Shown piece after piece: positions 26,744-35,826 of a stretch of 64,000 nucleotides of DNA. The DNA comes from Methylibium sp. Root1272 (GTDB lineage: Bacteria > Pseudomonadota > Gammaproteobacteria > Burkholderiales > Burkholderiaceae_C): the NCBI RefSeq assembly GCF_001425905.1, contig NZ_LMDY01000013.1, positions 187,194 through 251,193 on the forward strand, given 5' to 3'. Under the pieces are notes generated by a model. The model was not told the DNA's origin and searched no databases. It worked only from the letters and a program-made list of their open reading frames with translations. The stretch's first letter is position 1, and every line of letters starts with the position of its first letter. The position numbers and the translations under genes were made by a program.

Positions 26744-26793
26744 TCTGCGGGGCTTCGCTTAGGCTGGCGAGGTCGACTCCCCGGACGCCGCCG

Positions 26794-28293
26794 ATGACCT
26801 ATCTGCTCGCCCTCGACCAGGGCACCTCCAGCTCGCGCAGCATCGTGTTCGACCGCGACGGCCGCATCCGCGCGATGGCGCAGCGCGAGTTCCGCCAGAT
26901 CTACCCGCAGCCGGGCTGGGTGGAGCACGACCCGCTGGAGATCTGGGAGACCCAGCTCGCCACGGCCCGCGAGGCGCTGGCCCAGGCAGGCCTGGCCGCA
27001 TCCGAGCTCGCGGCCATCGGCATCACCAACCAGCGCGAGACCACGTTGCTGTGGGAACGCGCGAGCGGCCGGCCGATCGCCAACGCCATCGTCTGGCAGG
27101 ACCGCCGCACCGAGCCGCTGTGCGCCCGATGGCGCGAACAGGGCCTGGCCGACGCGGTGCGCGACGCGACCGGCCTGGTGATCGACCCCTACTTCTCGGC
27201 CAGCAAGATCGCCTGGCTGCTCGACCACGTGCCGGGCGCCCGCGCGCAGGCCGAACGTGGCGAGCTGGCCTTCGGCACGGTGGACAGCTGGCTGCTGTGG
27301 CAGCTGACCGGCGGGCGCGTGCACGCTACCGACACCACCAACGCCTCGCGCACGATGGTGTTCGACATCGACCGCGGCGCCTGGAGCGAGCCGCTGCTGG
27401 CGGCGCTGGACATCCCGCGCGCGCTGCTGCCGACGGTGCAGCCATCGGCCTCGCATTTCGGCGCCACCGAGCCCGCACTGCTGGGTGGCGCGGTGCCGGT
27501 GTGCGGCATCGCCGGTGACCAGCAGGCCGCGCTGTTCGGTCAGGCCGGTTTCCAGGCCGGGCTGGCGAAGAACACCTACGGCACCGGCTGCTTCCTGCTG
27601 ATGCACACCGGCGCGCAGCGCCAGACCTCGACCCACGGCCTGATCACCACCGCGGCGGCGCATCTAAGTGGCGGCGCGCCGCGCCAGTACGCGCTGGAAG
27701 GCAGCGTGTTCATCGGCGGCGCGGTGGTGCAGTGGCTGCGCGACGGCTTGCATGCGATCCGCGGCAGCGGCGAGGTGCAGGCGCTGGCCGAGAGCGTGCC
27801 CGACGCCGGCGGCGTGGTGGTGGTGCCCGCCTTCACCGGCCTGGGCGCGCCCTACTGGCGGCCCGAGGCCAGCGGCGCGATCGTCGGCCTGACGCGCGGC
27901 AGCACGGCGGCCCACATCGCGCGCGCGGCGCTGGAGAGCATCGCGTTCCAGAGCGCGGCGCTGCTCGATGCGATGAGCCGCGACGCGGTGGCCGCCGGGG
28001 GACAACCGGTCAGCGAGCTGCGCGTCGACGGCGGTGCCTGCGTCAACGACCTGCTGATGCAGTTCCAGGCCGACCTGCTGGGCATTCCGGTCGTGCGGCC
28101 GCAGGTGATCGAGACCACGGCGCTCGGCGCGGCCTGCCTGGCCGGACTGGGCTGCGGCCTCTACGCCGGCACCGACGAACTGGCGGCGCAGTGGCAGGCC
28201 GAGCGGCGTTTCCTGCCGACACTGCCGCGCGAGCGCGCGGCGGAGCGGATGGCACGCTGGGAACGCGCGGTGCGCCAGGCTGTGGCCCCCTGA
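26794..28293 (+). CDS. glpK: Glycerol kinase
   Basis: A 499-residue FGGY kinase with [11 protein letters not shown] at the N-terminus, the substrate-loop ITNQRETT, and the ATP-site segments [11 protein letters not shown] and [20 protein letters not shown]. Length and motifs match GlpK. It phosphorylates glycerol to glycerol-3-phosphate, the substrate of the divergent glpD product. Confidence 0.97.
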   Translation: MTYLLALDQGTSSSRSIVFDRDGRIRAMAQREFRQIYPQPGWVEHDPLEIWETQLATAREALAQAGLAASELAAIGITNQRETTLLWERASGRPIANAIVWQDRRTEPLCARWREQGLADAVRDATGLVIDPYFSASKIAWLLDHVPGARAQAERGELAFGTVDSWLLWQLTGGRVHATDTTNASRTMVFDIDRGAWSEPLLAALDIPRALLPTVQPSASHFGATEPALLGGAVPVCGIAGDQQAALFGQAGFQAGLAKNTYGTGCFLLMHTGAQRQTSTHGLITTAAAHLSGGAPRQYALEGSVFIGGAVVQWLRDGLHAIRGSGEVQALAESVPDAGGVVVVPAFTGLGAPYWRPEASGAIVGLTRGSTAAHIARAALESIAFQSAALLDAMSRDAVAAGGQPVSELRVDGGACVNDLLMQFQADLLGIPVVRPQVIETTALGAACLAGLGCGLYAGTDELAAQWQAERRFLPTLPRERAAERMARWERAVRQAVAP

Positions 28294-28414
28294 CGCGGGC
28301 CGCGGCCGGCTTCGGGTTTTGCAGGAGATCGCGCCGCAGGGTCGTCGCGCAAGATGCCGTCTCGCTCGCCCCGCATCCGCCTTGCCCGCGAGCCCACCAC
28401 CGAGCCCCACCGAC

Positions 28415-28963
28415 ATGAGCAGCAGCAGCCACAGCACGCCCCGCGTCGTCAGCGAAGTCGCCCTCGACAACAGCTTCCAGGGCGACACCATCCAGACCTG
28501 CGTGGTCACCCGCGACATGCAGCGCACGCTGGCCGGCATGGCGAAGCTGGGCATCGGCCCGTGGCGCATCTACGAGTTCGGGCCGGAGACCTGCAGCGAC
28601 ATGACCTACCACGGCCAGCCGGGCCGCTACAGCATGAAGCTCGCGCTGGCGTTCTCGGGCACGATGATGTGGGAGGTGATCGAGCCGATCACCGGGCCGA
28701 ACATCTACGAGGACTTCCTGCGCGAGCACGGTGAAGGCATCCACCACGTGGCGCAGGGCTGCAACGGCCTGCCCTATGCCGAGCGCGTGGCCACCTACCT
28801 GGCGCGCGGCCTGGAGCTGATCCAGTCGGGCACCTGGCAGGGCCGCGTGCCCTACGCCTACTTCGGCACCGAGGGGCTGATCACGACCACGATCGAGATC
28901 TTCGACATCCCGGCCGACTTCGTGCTGCCCGAGCCGCTGGCCTGGTATCCGGCGCGGCCCTGA
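28415..28963 (+). CDS. VOC-superfamily protein
   Basis: A 182-residue protein with a glyoxalase/dioxygenase-type fold: a beta-alpha repeat begins at IQTCVVTRDMQRTLAGMAKL and the pattern HHVAQG near residue 110 matches the metal-binding histidine of methylmalonyl-CoA-epimerase-like members. The ATG at 28415 is the first of the frame next to the polyserine start. The specific reaction is unknown. A GTG-initiated membrane-protein gene follows 17 bases later. Confidence 0.78.
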   Translation: MSSSSHSTPRVVSEVALDNSFQGDTIQTCVVTRDMQRTLAGMAKLGIGPWRIYEFGPETCSDMTYHGQPGRYSMKLALAFSGTMMWEVIEPITGPNIYEDFLREHGEGIHHVAQGCNGLPYAERVATYLARGLELIQSGTWQGRVPYAYFGTEGLITTTIEIFDIPADFVLPEPLAWYPARP

Positions 28964-28980
28964 GTCACCGTGGAAGCGGT

Positions 28981-29502
28981 GTGACGGCCTCACGGGCTTC
29001 GGCCGTGCGCACCCTGCTCCGGCTGCTGCACCTGCTCGGCGGCGTCGGCTTCGCCGGCGCGCTGGCGGCGCAGCTCGCAATCGCCTCGGTGGCCGCCGAC
29101 ACGCCGCCGCGCCTGCTGGCGGCGCGCGACATCGCCCTGTCGGTGTCGTCCAACGTCGTGCTGCCGGCGCTCGGTCTGATGGTGCTGAGCGGCCTGCTGC
29201 TGCTCGCGCTGCGGCCCGCACTGATCGAGCAGCGCTGGTTGATCGGCAAGTTGCTGATCGGCATCGCGGTCTGCGGCATCGCGCTCGCGCAGGTGCACGG
29301 TGCGGCACGGCAGGCCCGCACGCTGGCCGTGCAGGCACTGACCAGCCCCACCGACGCCACGGCCGCCGCGCTGGCGACCGTGCTGCGCAGCGAGCGCCTT
29401 GGTGCGTGGTCGGCCCTGGCGCTCGCCGTCGCCGCCGTCTCGCTGGCGCTGTGGCGGCCCCGCCTCGGTCGGCGCGCCGAGCCCCCGACGCCGCCACCCT
29501 GA
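28981..29502 (+). CDS. Small integral membrane protein (DUF2269-like)
   Basis: A 173-residue protein with about four membrane helices (residues 12-36, 50-76, 85-104, 140-157) and a proline-rich C-terminal tail. The start is a GTG at 28981. The pattern resembles predicted DUF2269 integral membrane proteins. Function unknown. It closely follows the VOC gene. Confidence 0.7.
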   Translation: MTASRASAVRTLLRLLHLLGGVGFAGALAAQLAIASVAADTPPRLLAARDIALSVSSNVVLPALGLMVLSGLLLLALRPALIEQRWLIGKLLIGIAVCGIALAQVHGAARQARTLAVQALTSPTDATAAALATVLRSERLGAWSALALAVAAVSLALWRPRLGRRAEPPTPPP

Positions 29503-29513
29503 GGCTTGCCGCC

Positions 29514-29535
29514 GCTGCGAGCGTGGGCTCGCAGC
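29514..29535. terminator. Stem-loop between convergent genes
   Basis: A perfect nine-base stem with a four-base loop (GCTGCGAGC / GCTCGCAGC) occupies the 35-base gap between two convergent genes. There is no T-run, so termination strength is uncertain, but its position suits a bidirectional terminator. Confidence 0.5.
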
Positions 29536-29537
29536 CC

Positions 29538-30503
29538 TCAGCGGATCGCGACCGGATTGACGAGGCTCTGCACGCCGCCGGTGACGCGCACCGCGCTCAG
29601 CACGAACATGAATTCCCAGGCGCGGTCGCGGGCCAGTTCGGCGGTGTTCATGTTCTCGAGGATGTAGATGCCGTTCTTCGCCAGCAGGATCTGGTGCACC
29701 TCGAACACGCCGGCCTCCTTCTCGAACGGGATGGTCTCCAGCCCCCAGGTGTCGGCGCCGATCGCGAGCACCTGCTTGCTCGCGAGGTAGGCCGCGCCCT
29801 CGCGGCCCAGCCCCGGCTCGCCGGCGAGGAAGCGCTTGTCGTCCTTGCCCACCAGCGACAGCCAGCCGGTGTGGAACAGCACCACGTCGCCGGTGCGGAT
29901 CTCGATGCCCTGGCGCTTGGCCTGCTCGTCGATCTCCTTGCGGTTGAAGGCCGTGCCCTCGGGCACGACGTCGCGGCCGTAGTAGGCCGTCATGTCGAGC
30001 ACGACGCCGCGCGTCACGAACGGCGGGATCTTCTCGACGCCGAGCTTGCGCAGGCCGTCGACCTGCACGAACTCGCTGTTCTTGAAGCAGTTGTAGTAGA
30101 CGTTGTCGATGCCGACATGGCCCAGCCCGTCGATCTGGCTGCCCACGCCCACCCAGCCGGCGTAGATGTCGTCGTTGTAGCTGGTCTTGGACGGCCCGAG
30201 GGTCGCACCGCCGGCCTGACCCGGAGACGTGACCGTGAGCGACCAGCCGCGCGGCGGATAGGCGGGCGACTTGGCGTTGGTCTCGGCGCCGAGCCGGTAG
30301 GTCTTGCCGGTCTTCACCAGCTTCGCGGCGTCGAGCGCGAGCTGCGGACTCAGCAGGTTGGCGGCGCCGATCTCGTCGGCCGGGCCGTACTTCGACTTGC
30401 ACCACTCTTCGGCGTGGGCGAAGGCCTGGCTCGCGCAGGTGGCCAGGCCGAGGGCGAGGGACAGTGCGACCGTTCCGCGCCGCAGCGCCTTGTGCTCAAC
30501 CAT
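29538..30503 (-). CDS. Exported cyclase-family (kynurenine-formamidase-like) protein
   Basis: A 321-residue protein with a signal peptide (cleavage near AFAHA) and a Cyclase-family domain. The family metal motif HxGTHxDxxxH appears as GVGSQIDGLGH (residues 119-129): the Asp and the last His remain, but the first two histidines are Gly and Gln. The fold is otherwise well conserved, with C-terminal GADTWGLETIPFEKEAGVFE. Family members hydrolyse amides or lactones (kynurenine formamidase, isatin hydrolase). The altered site may mean a different metal arrangement. It lies downstream of the rubredoxin reductase gene on the same strand. Confidence 0.82.
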   Translation of the reverse strand: MVEHKALRRGTVALSLALGLATCASQAFAHAEEWCKSKYGPADEIGAANLLSPQLALDAAKLVKTGKTYRLGAETNAKSPAYPPRGWSLTVTSPGQAGGATLGPSKTSYNDDIYAGWVGVGSQIDGLGHVGIDNVYYNCFKNSEFVQVDGLRKLGVEKIPPFVTRGVVLDMTAYYGRDVVPEGTAFNRKEIDEQAKRQGIEIRTGDVVLFHTGWLSLVGKDDKRFLAGEPGLGREGAAYLASKQVLAIGADTWGLETIPFEKEAGVFEVHQILLAKNGIYILENMNTAELARDRAWEFMFVLSAVRVTGGVQSLVNPVAIR

Positions 30504-30633
30504 GGAGTCTCCTTGCGTGGTGTCGCGGCGCTCGAAGGGCGCCGTCCGGATGCCCGCGGACGATAGCCCGTCCGGCCAGGCCTTGCACGCGCCGCCAAGG
30601 ATGTGCCGTGGTGCGACAGCTGGCGCTGCGCGC

Positions 30634-31785
30634 TCAGGGGTTGCCTGTCAGCGAGGGCAGCTGCTTCACCACCGCGTCCTTCTCGCGCGTGCAGCTGCCA
30701 CCCAGCGCGGCGCCGAGCAGACGACCGTCGGCAGCGCGGTAGTAGCCCCGCATGCCCGTGTCTTCCCGCTCGACATGCCACTTGCCGCCGCCCGGCTGCA
30801 GCGGCGGAAAGAACACCGCCGGCCAGGCCGGCGTCTTGAGCACCACCGGCATGGCCGGGTAGACGACCGCCGTGCGCTCGCCGTTCAGCGTGCGTGCGAG
30901 GGCCCGCGCCGCATGCATGATGGGCATGATGAACGGCAGCAGCAGCCCGTCGACCTCGGCGCAGTCGCCCAGCGCGTAGACGTGCTCGTCGTTCGTCTGC
31001 AGATGACGGTCGACGACGATGCCGCGGTTCACCGTCAGGCCGGCCTGCACGGCGAGCGACGTGTTCGCCGCCAGGCCGATGGCCGACAGCACCGTGTCGG
31101 CCTCCAGCGTGCGGCCGCTCTCCAGCGTGATCCGCAGGCCGCCCGGGGCAGTGTCGATGCGCTCGACCGCCTCGGACAGATGCCAGCGCACGCCGGCCGC
31201 GGCCAGCCGCGCCTGGAACTCGATCGCCATCGGGTCCGGCCAGAAGCGCGGCAGTGCACGCGGCGCGATGTCGATCACGTCGACGGCATGGCCGGCCGCC
31301 GCCAGGTCGTTGGCGAACTCACAGCCGACCAGGCCCGCGCCGAGGATGGCCACGCGCGGATGGCTCTCCAGGTGCCGGCGGAAGTGCTGGTAGTCGGCCA
31401 GGTGGTTGACGCTCAGCACGCGGTCGGCGGCATCGCCGGCCAGCCGAAGCCGGACAGGCCACCCTCCGACAGCCAGCACCAGGCGGTCGTAGGCGAGCTT
31501 GCGGCCCGCCACCTCGATCGCGCGCGCCGCCCGGTCGATGCGGGTGACCGCATGGCCGGCGAGGATCTCGATGCCGTAGTCGCCGGCCAGTTGGGAGGCG
31601 GCGGCCGTGGCCAGCGCCGCCGGCGCCTTCTTCAGAGCGAAGGCGTTCGACAGCATGGGCTTCGAGTAGAACGCGCCGTCGTCCTCGGTGACGAGCGTGA
31701 CCGCCACCTCCCGGTCGAGCTTGCGCAGTTCCTTGGCCACTGTGTAGCCGGCCAGTCCACTTCCGATCACGACGATGGGGTTCAT
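30634..31785 (-). CDS. Rubredoxin reductase-like FAD/NAD(P)H oxidoreductase
   Basis: A 383-residue pyridine nucleotide-disulfide-type reductase: FAD motif VVIGSGLAGYTVAKEL, NAD(P)H motif ILGAGLVGCEFANDL near residue 150 and the second FAD motif HVYALGDCAEVDG near residue 275. KPMLSNAFALKK and the short C-terminus are typical of rubredoxin-NAD+ reductases. It lies 82 bases downstream of the IclR gene and on the opposite strand from a rubredoxin gene at 34103, which is its probable partner. Confidence 0.87.
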   Translation of the reverse strand: MNPIVVIGSGLAGYTVAKELRKLDREVAVTLVTEDDGAFYSKPMLSNAFALKKAPAALATAAASQLAGDYGIEILAGHAVTRIDRAARAIEVAGRKLAYDRLVLAVGGWPVRLRLAGDAADRVLSVNHLADYQHFRRHLESHPRVAILGAGLVGCEFANDLAAAGHAVDVIDIAPRALPRFWPDPMAIEFQARLAAAGVRWHLSEAVERIDTAPGGLRITLESGRTLEADTVLSAIGLAANTSLAVQAGLTVNRGIVVDRHLQTNDEHVYALGDCAEVDGLLLPFIMPIMHAARALARTLNGERTAVVYPAMPVVLKTPAWPAVFFPPLQPGGGKWHVEREDTGMRGYYRAADGRLLGAALGGSCTREKDAVVKQLPSLTGNP

Positions 31786-31867
31786 TGCAGGCGTCCGTTG
31801 GCGCGAAGTGAGAGTGAGGGCGGGCGATCACCGGCATCGCCGGCGGGCGGCCCGGGGCCGTCGGCAT

Positions 31868-32668
31868 TCAGACCGTGCTCGCCACCAGTTCCGACGGAAC
31901 GTTGAACGCGGCGACGTCGCGCTGCGGCCGGTAGCCGAGACGGGCGGAGATCTGCTGAGCCACGCTCACCACGGTCGGCGCCAGCAGCTTCAGGTTGCGC
32001 GGCTTGAAGCGGTCGGACGGACCGGAGACGCCGATCGCCGCGCACACATGGCCGCCAGCGTTCCAGATCGGCGCCGCGATGCCGCACACGCCGTCGCGCC
32101 ATTCGCCGCGGTTGACGGCATAGCCGAGCTGGCGCTGCTTCTCGAGCTCGTTGCGCAGTTCGTTCGGCGTGGTGATCGTGTAGGGCGTGAACGGCTTGAG
32201 CTCGAGCGAAATCTGGTCGATCAGCGAAGCCGAGGCATGGGACAGCAGCGCCTTGCCGGTGGCCACGCAGTACGCCGGGGCCCGACCGCCGACCCGCGAA
32301 TAGGCCCGCACCGGGTGCGGGCTGTCGACCTTGTCGAGGTAGATCACCTCCGTGCCTTCGAGCACCGACAGGTGAACCGTTTCACCGGACAACTGGCACA
32401 GGCGCTCCATGTACTCGACCGCCACCGTCTTCAGGTCGAGCCGACCCACCACCGCGGCGCCCAGCTCCCACAACTTCAGCGTCAGCTCGTACTTGCCGCT
32501 CTGCTCGAGGTTGCGGACATAGCCACAGGCCACCAGCGTCTGCAGCAGGCGGTGCGCATTGCTCTTGGTCAGCCCCAGGTGCTTCGCCAGCTCCGTCACG
32601 CCCGTCAGGGTGGGGTGCGTCGCCAGCGCCTCGATCACCTGGAGGCCCTTCACGAAAGTGGTGTCCAT
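31868..32668 (-). CDS. IclR-family regulator
   Basis: A 266-residue regulator with an N-terminal winged helix-turn-helix (TGVTELAKHLGLTKSNAHRL) and a C-terminal IclR effector domain (GRAPAYCVATGKALLSH, RGEWRDGVCGIAAPI). It is divergent from the Rieske oxygenase gene with 343 bases between, where a promoter and nested palindromes are visible. It most likely controls the oxygenase-transport operon; the effector is probably an aromatic or other acid. Confidence 0.93.
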   Translation of the reverse strand: MDTTFVKGLQVIEALATHPTLTGVTELAKHLGLTKSNAHRLLQTLVACGYVRNLEQSGKYELTLKLWELGAAVVGRLDLKTVAVEYMERLCQLSGETVHLSVLEGTEVIYLDKVDSPHPVRAYSRVGGRAPAYCVATGKALLSHASASLIDQISLELKPFTPYTITTPNELRNELEKQRQLGYAVNRGEWRDGVCGIAAPIWNAGGHVCAAIGVSGPSDRFKPRNLKLLAPTVVSVAQQISARLGYRPQRDVAAFNVPSELVASTV

Positions 32669-32874
32669 GCTTTGGTGCTTACGTGTTCTGAATATTGATA
32701 CTTTGTGCCGTGAGCTTAGGTCTGTGCCCTGGGACTGTCAAGAACCCGAACCGGTTTGACGCGCCGGATCGACAGAACGACCGGTCCGGAATTCGCGAGT
32801 TTTGCCCGGCAAATCGCGCTCAGAAAGTCGGATTGATGGATCGCCATTCGCGTATATCCGGATGCCGACCGATG

Positions 32875-32902
32875 TTGACAACGCGTCAGGCACTGCTAGC
32901 AT
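32875..32902 (+). promoter_or_regulatory. Sigma-70-like promoter for the oxygenase operon
   Basis: A consensus -35 box TTGACA (32875-32880) and a -10-like TAGCAT (32897-32902) are separated by 16 bases. Transcription would begin near 32909, inside the palindrome that follows. Confidence 0.55.
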
Positions 32903-32903
32903 T

Positions 32904-32941
32904 GTTCCAATAATTCGAAACAGCGTTCTGTTATTTGGAAC
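32904..32941. promoter_or_regulatory. Nested palindromic operator, probably for the IclR regulator
   Basis: Outer arms GTTCCAA (32904-32910) and TTGGAAC (32935-32941) are perfect inverted copies; inside them AACAG-CGTT-CTGTT (32919-32932) forms a second perfect repeat. The site directly follows the -10 box, so an occupying protein would block transcription. IclR proteins often bind such long palindromes. Confidence 0.55.
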
Positions 32942-33011
32942 AACATCGCCGGCATCGATCGGCAGTGCGTCCGGCCGATCGAGCCTCCTGCACTCTTCCG
33001 TGGAGACCCAA

Positions 33012-34106
33012 GTGAAAGAGACCCTGATCCGAAACCTCTGGTACGTCGCCGGAACCAGCGACGAATTTGCGCCCGGCCAGCTGGTCGGCCAGACGATCGT
33101 CGGCCTGCCGCTGGTGCTGTGGCGCCCGGAAGCGGGCGGCGAGGTCGTGGCCTTCGACGGCCGCTGCTGCCACAAGCGCATGCCGCTCGCCGCGGGCAAG
33201 CTGCTCGCCGACGGCACGCTCGAATGCGCCTACCACGGCCTGTGCTTCGACAGCGCCGGCAAGTGCGTGAAGATCCCGTCGCAGCCGGGCCGCGCGATCC
33301 CGAGCCGCGCCAAGCTGCGGCCCTATCCGATCGTCGAGCAGGACGGCATGGTCTGGATCTGGATGGGCGAGGAAGCGAATCCGGCGCTGCGCCCGCCGCG
33401 CATCCCCGAGCTCGCCAGCCCCGAGTGGGAAACCGTCCGCGTGCAGAACGCCGAGGTGCCCACGAACTACCTGCTGCTGATCGAGAACCTGCTCGACATC
33501 AGCCACTTCTACCCGCTGCACGACGGCAACATCGGCGACATCGCCAACAGCGAGATCCCGGTCGAGTTCTCCCACGAAGGCGTCCAGGGCAACCGTTCGG
33601 TGACCTCGGTGCGCAAGGCCGAGTCCTACCGCCACCCTCCCTACCTGGAAGACTTCTTCGGCTACGAACTGGTCGACCGCCACCACACCCACAGCATGAT
33701 CTCGCCGGCGGCGATCCGCGTGGACCTGCGCTGCGCGCCGCCCGGACGGCTGCAGACCGAGGACGAGCGCGGCTACATCCTCACGCACCTGATCACGCCG
33801 GTCGACGAACGCCACCACCGCTGGCGCGTCATCGCCGCCTGCCGGGCCGGCCACCGCTGGCCGTCCGATCCGAGCGTGTCGACCGTCGCGCGCGTGGCCG
33901 AGAAGTTCCCCGGCGTGATCGCCCAGGACCTGTGGGCGCTGACCGAGCAGCAGAAGATGCTCGACCTGGCCGACACGCACTATCTCGGCGAGATGCATCT
34001 GCGCGCGGACACCGGCATCCTCAAGGCTCGCGAGATCGTGCGCGACATGGTGGCCGCCGAATCTCAACCGACATCGCAACCGGCGTCGCAGGCGGTTGCT
34101 GCATGA
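33012..34106 (+). CDS. Rieske [2Fe-2S] oxygenase, VanA/aromatic-demethylase type
   Basis: A 364-residue oxygenase. The Rieske site is Cys52-x-His54 and Cys72-x-x-His75, spaced 17 residues; the mononuclear iron site is in [13 protein letters not shown] (Asp162, His165, His170). Length and layout match single-component oxygenases related to vanillate O-demethylase. The start is a GTG at 33012 after GGAG. Such enzymes need an external electron donor; no VanB- or ferredoxin-type reductase gene is next to it. Instead the next gene, overlapping by four bases, encodes rubredoxin. The substrate is unknown. Confidence 0.92.
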   Translation: MKETLIRNLWYVAGTSDEFAPGQLVGQTIVGLPLVLWRPEAGGEVVAFDGRCCHKRMPLAAGKLLADGTLECAYHGLCFDSAGKCVKIPSQPGRAIPSRAKLRPYPIVEQDGMVWIWMGEEANPALRPPRIPELASPEWETVRVQNAEVPTNYLLLIENLLDISHFYPLHDGNIGDIANSEIPVEFSHEGVQGNRSVTSVRKAESYRHPPYLEDFFGYELVDRHHTHSMISPAAIRVDLRCAPPGRLQTEDERGYILTHLITPVDERHHRWRVIAACRAGHRWPSDPSVSTVARVAEKFPGVIAQDLWALTEQQKMLDLADTHYLGEMHLRADTGILKAREIVRDMVAAESQPTSQPASQAVAA

Positions 34107-34276
34107 ACTCCCTGAAGTGGCGCTGCGTGCTGTGCGGCTTCGTCTACGACGAGGCCGCCGGCCTGCCCGAGGAAGGCATCGCGCCCGGTACCGCCTGGGC
34201 CGACGTGCCCGACAGCTGGAGCTGCCCCGACTGCGGGGCCAGCAAGGACGAGTTCGAGATGGTGCCCGCAGAGTGA
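34103..34276 (+). CDS. Rubredoxin
   Basis: A 57-residue rubredoxin with both iron-binding knuckles ([14 protein letters not shown] and [12 protein letters not shown]) and the usual aromatic residues. Its ATG overlaps the oxygenase stop (ATGA), so the two are translated together. It probably carries electrons one at a time from the rubredoxin reductase encoded at 30634-31785 to the Rieske oxygenase. Confidence 0.96.
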   Translation: MNSLKWRCVLCGFVYDEAAGLPEEGIAPGTAWADVPDSWSCPDCGASKDEFEMVPAE

Positions 34277-34282
34277 TCGAGG

Positions 34283-34324
34283 CGCCGCGCACGCGGCGTC
34301 AAGCGGTCGGCCGGAGTCGGCCGA
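34283..34324 (+). other. Tandem stem-loops after the rubredoxin gene
   Basis: Two perfect hairpins occur in a row: CGCCGC-GCAC-GCGGCG (34283-34298) and TCGGCCG-GAGT-CGGCCGA (34307-34324). They have no T-runs and may protect the 3' end of the oxygenase-rubredoxin message from nucleases. Confidence 0.45.
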
Positions 34325-34350
34325 TCAATGGCTGACATCGCTGCACCGGG

Positions 34351-34384
34351 CCGACAGAGCCCGGGCAGGTCTGTCGGTGGTTTT
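34351..34384 (+). terminator. Terminator or attenuator before the Liv-type operon
   Basis: An eight-base perfect stem (CCGACAGA at 34351-34358 with TCTGTCGG at 34370-34377) is followed by TGGTTTT. It ends just before the ribosome site of the binding-protein gene, so partial termination here would separate oxygenase and transporter expression. Confidence 0.5.
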
Positions 34385-34401
34385 CCCGAAAGGAGATCGA
34401 G

Positions 34402-35757
34402 GTGACAAACAAGCGACCTATCGCGTTCGACGCAACCCCCGACACGACGCGCCGGGGCCTCGTGCTTTCCGCCGCGGCCGCGAGCGGGCTGTGCCTGCTG
34501 CCCGGCGCGATGCGCGACGCGCGAGCGCAGAGCTTCCCGCCGCTCGGCAACTTTCCGGCCGGAACGGAGGGCAGCTCGGTGTTCATCGGCGTATCGGTGC
34601 CACTGACCGGGGCCTACTCCGCCGAGGGCAAGGACCAGCAGCTCGGCTTCGAGCTGGCGTTCGAGCACCTGAATTCGGGCAAGCTGGCCGGCAAGATTCC
34701 CGAGCTCAAGGGCAAGGGCGTGCTGGGCAAGACCATCACCTTCGGCGTGATCGACGACGAGAGCAAGGCCGAGTCGGCGATCCAGGGCCAGACGCGCTTC
34801 ATCCGCAACAACAAGGCGATCCTGATGACCGGCTGCTACAGCAGCGCGGTGACGGTCGCGCTCGGCAAGCTGGCGCAGCGCGAGAAGGTGCTCTACATGG
34901 CCGGCCCGGCCGGTTCGGACGACGTGACCGGCAAGGACTGCCAGCGCTACAGCTTCCGCTCGCAGCCGAGCACGACGATGGCCTCGCGCGCGCTGGCGCC
35001 GGTGATGGCCGAGCGCCTGGGCAAGAACAAGAAGGTGGCCTACCTGGTGCCCGACTACACCTTCGGCCACACGCAGTTCGAATCGATGGCGCGACTGACC
35101 GAGCCGATGGGCTGGAAGACGGTGTCCAAGCAGGTCTGTCCGATCGGCACCGCCGACTTCAGCACCTACCTGCTCAACATCGCCAACAGCGGCGCCGACG
35201 TGTTCGTGAACTGCACCGTCGGCAACGACTGCTCGGTCTCGATCAAGCAGGCCCAGAACTTCGGTGTCATGAAGAACGCCGCGCTGGTGGTCCCGACGCT
35301 GCAGCCCTTCCTCGCGCAGCAGCTCGGCCCCGAGGTGACGCAGAACATGCTCGGCGTGATGGACTTCTGGTGGTCGCTGGCCGAAAGCAACGAGCTCGCG
35401 AAGATCTTCGTCGACGACTTCCAGGCCAAGCACAAGTACAAGCCGTACTGGCCCGCGCACATCGCCTACTCGCAGATGATGATCTGGGCCGTGGCGGTGG
35501 AGCGTGCCAAGACCTTCTACCCGCCGGAGGTCATCAAGGCGCTCGAGTCGAAGCTGCCGATCAAGTCCTCGCTGGGCGACGTGATGTACCGGCCGGAGGA
35601 TCACCAGCTGGTCCGCCCGGTCCCGGTGATGCGCGGCAAGAAGCCCTCCGAGATGAAGTCCAAGGACGACTACTACGAGGTGATCAAGATGATCCCCGGT
35701 GCCGACGCGGTGACGCCGCTCGATCAGGGCACCTGCAAGATGGGCGAACTCACCTGA
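34402..35757 (+). CDS. Liv-type ABC transporter substrate-binding protein
   Basis: A 451-residue periplasmic binding protein of the Peripla_BP_6 type. The N-terminus has a twin-arginine-like signal (TTRRGLVLSAAAASGLCLLP). Mature-domain features include IGVSVPLTGAYSAEG, and a YSSAVTVALGKLAQREKVLY ligand-site region. The GTG at 34402 follows AAGGAGA. It starts the importer operon; many such proteins in catabolic clusters bind aromatic or other organic acids rather than amino acids. Confidence 0.93.
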   Translation: MTNKRPIAFDATPDTTRRGLVLSAAAASGLCLLPGAMRDARAQSFPPLGNFPAGTEGSSVFIGVSVPLTGAYSAEGKDQQLGFELAFEHLNSGKLAGKIPELKGKGVLGKTITFGVIDDESKAESAIQGQTRFIRNNKAILMTGCYSSAVTVALGKLAQREKVLYMAGPAGSDDVTGKDCQRYSFRSQPSTTMASRALAPVMAERLGKNKKVAYLVPDYTFGHTQFESMARLTEPMGWKTVSKQVCPIGTADFSTYLLNIANSGADVFVNCTVGNDCSVSIKQAQNFGVMKNAALVVPTLQPFLAQQLGPEVTQNMLGVMDFWWSLAESNELAKIFVDDFQAKHKYKPYWPAHIAYSQMMIWAVAVERAKTFYPPEVIKALESKLPIKSSLGDVMYRPEDHQLVRPVPVMRGKKPSEMKSKDDYYEVIKMIPGADAVTPLDQGTCKMGELT

Positions 35758-35826
35758 CGATCCCGGCAGCGTGGACGCATTCGAGTCCCGAAGGCCCGCT
35801 GCCGATCCGCCCGCTCAATCCGACCT

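Larger units (their letters stand above)
32669..33011. other. Divergent regulatory region between iclR-type and oxygenase genes
   Basis: This 343-base stretch holds no convincing gene. It is AT-rich for the window in two places: 32687-32710, next to the iclR start, and 32870-32945, which contains a sigma-70-like promoter and a large palindrome facing the oxygenase gene. The leader from the predicted transcription start to the GTG of the oxygenase gene is about 100 bases. Confidence 0.6.
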
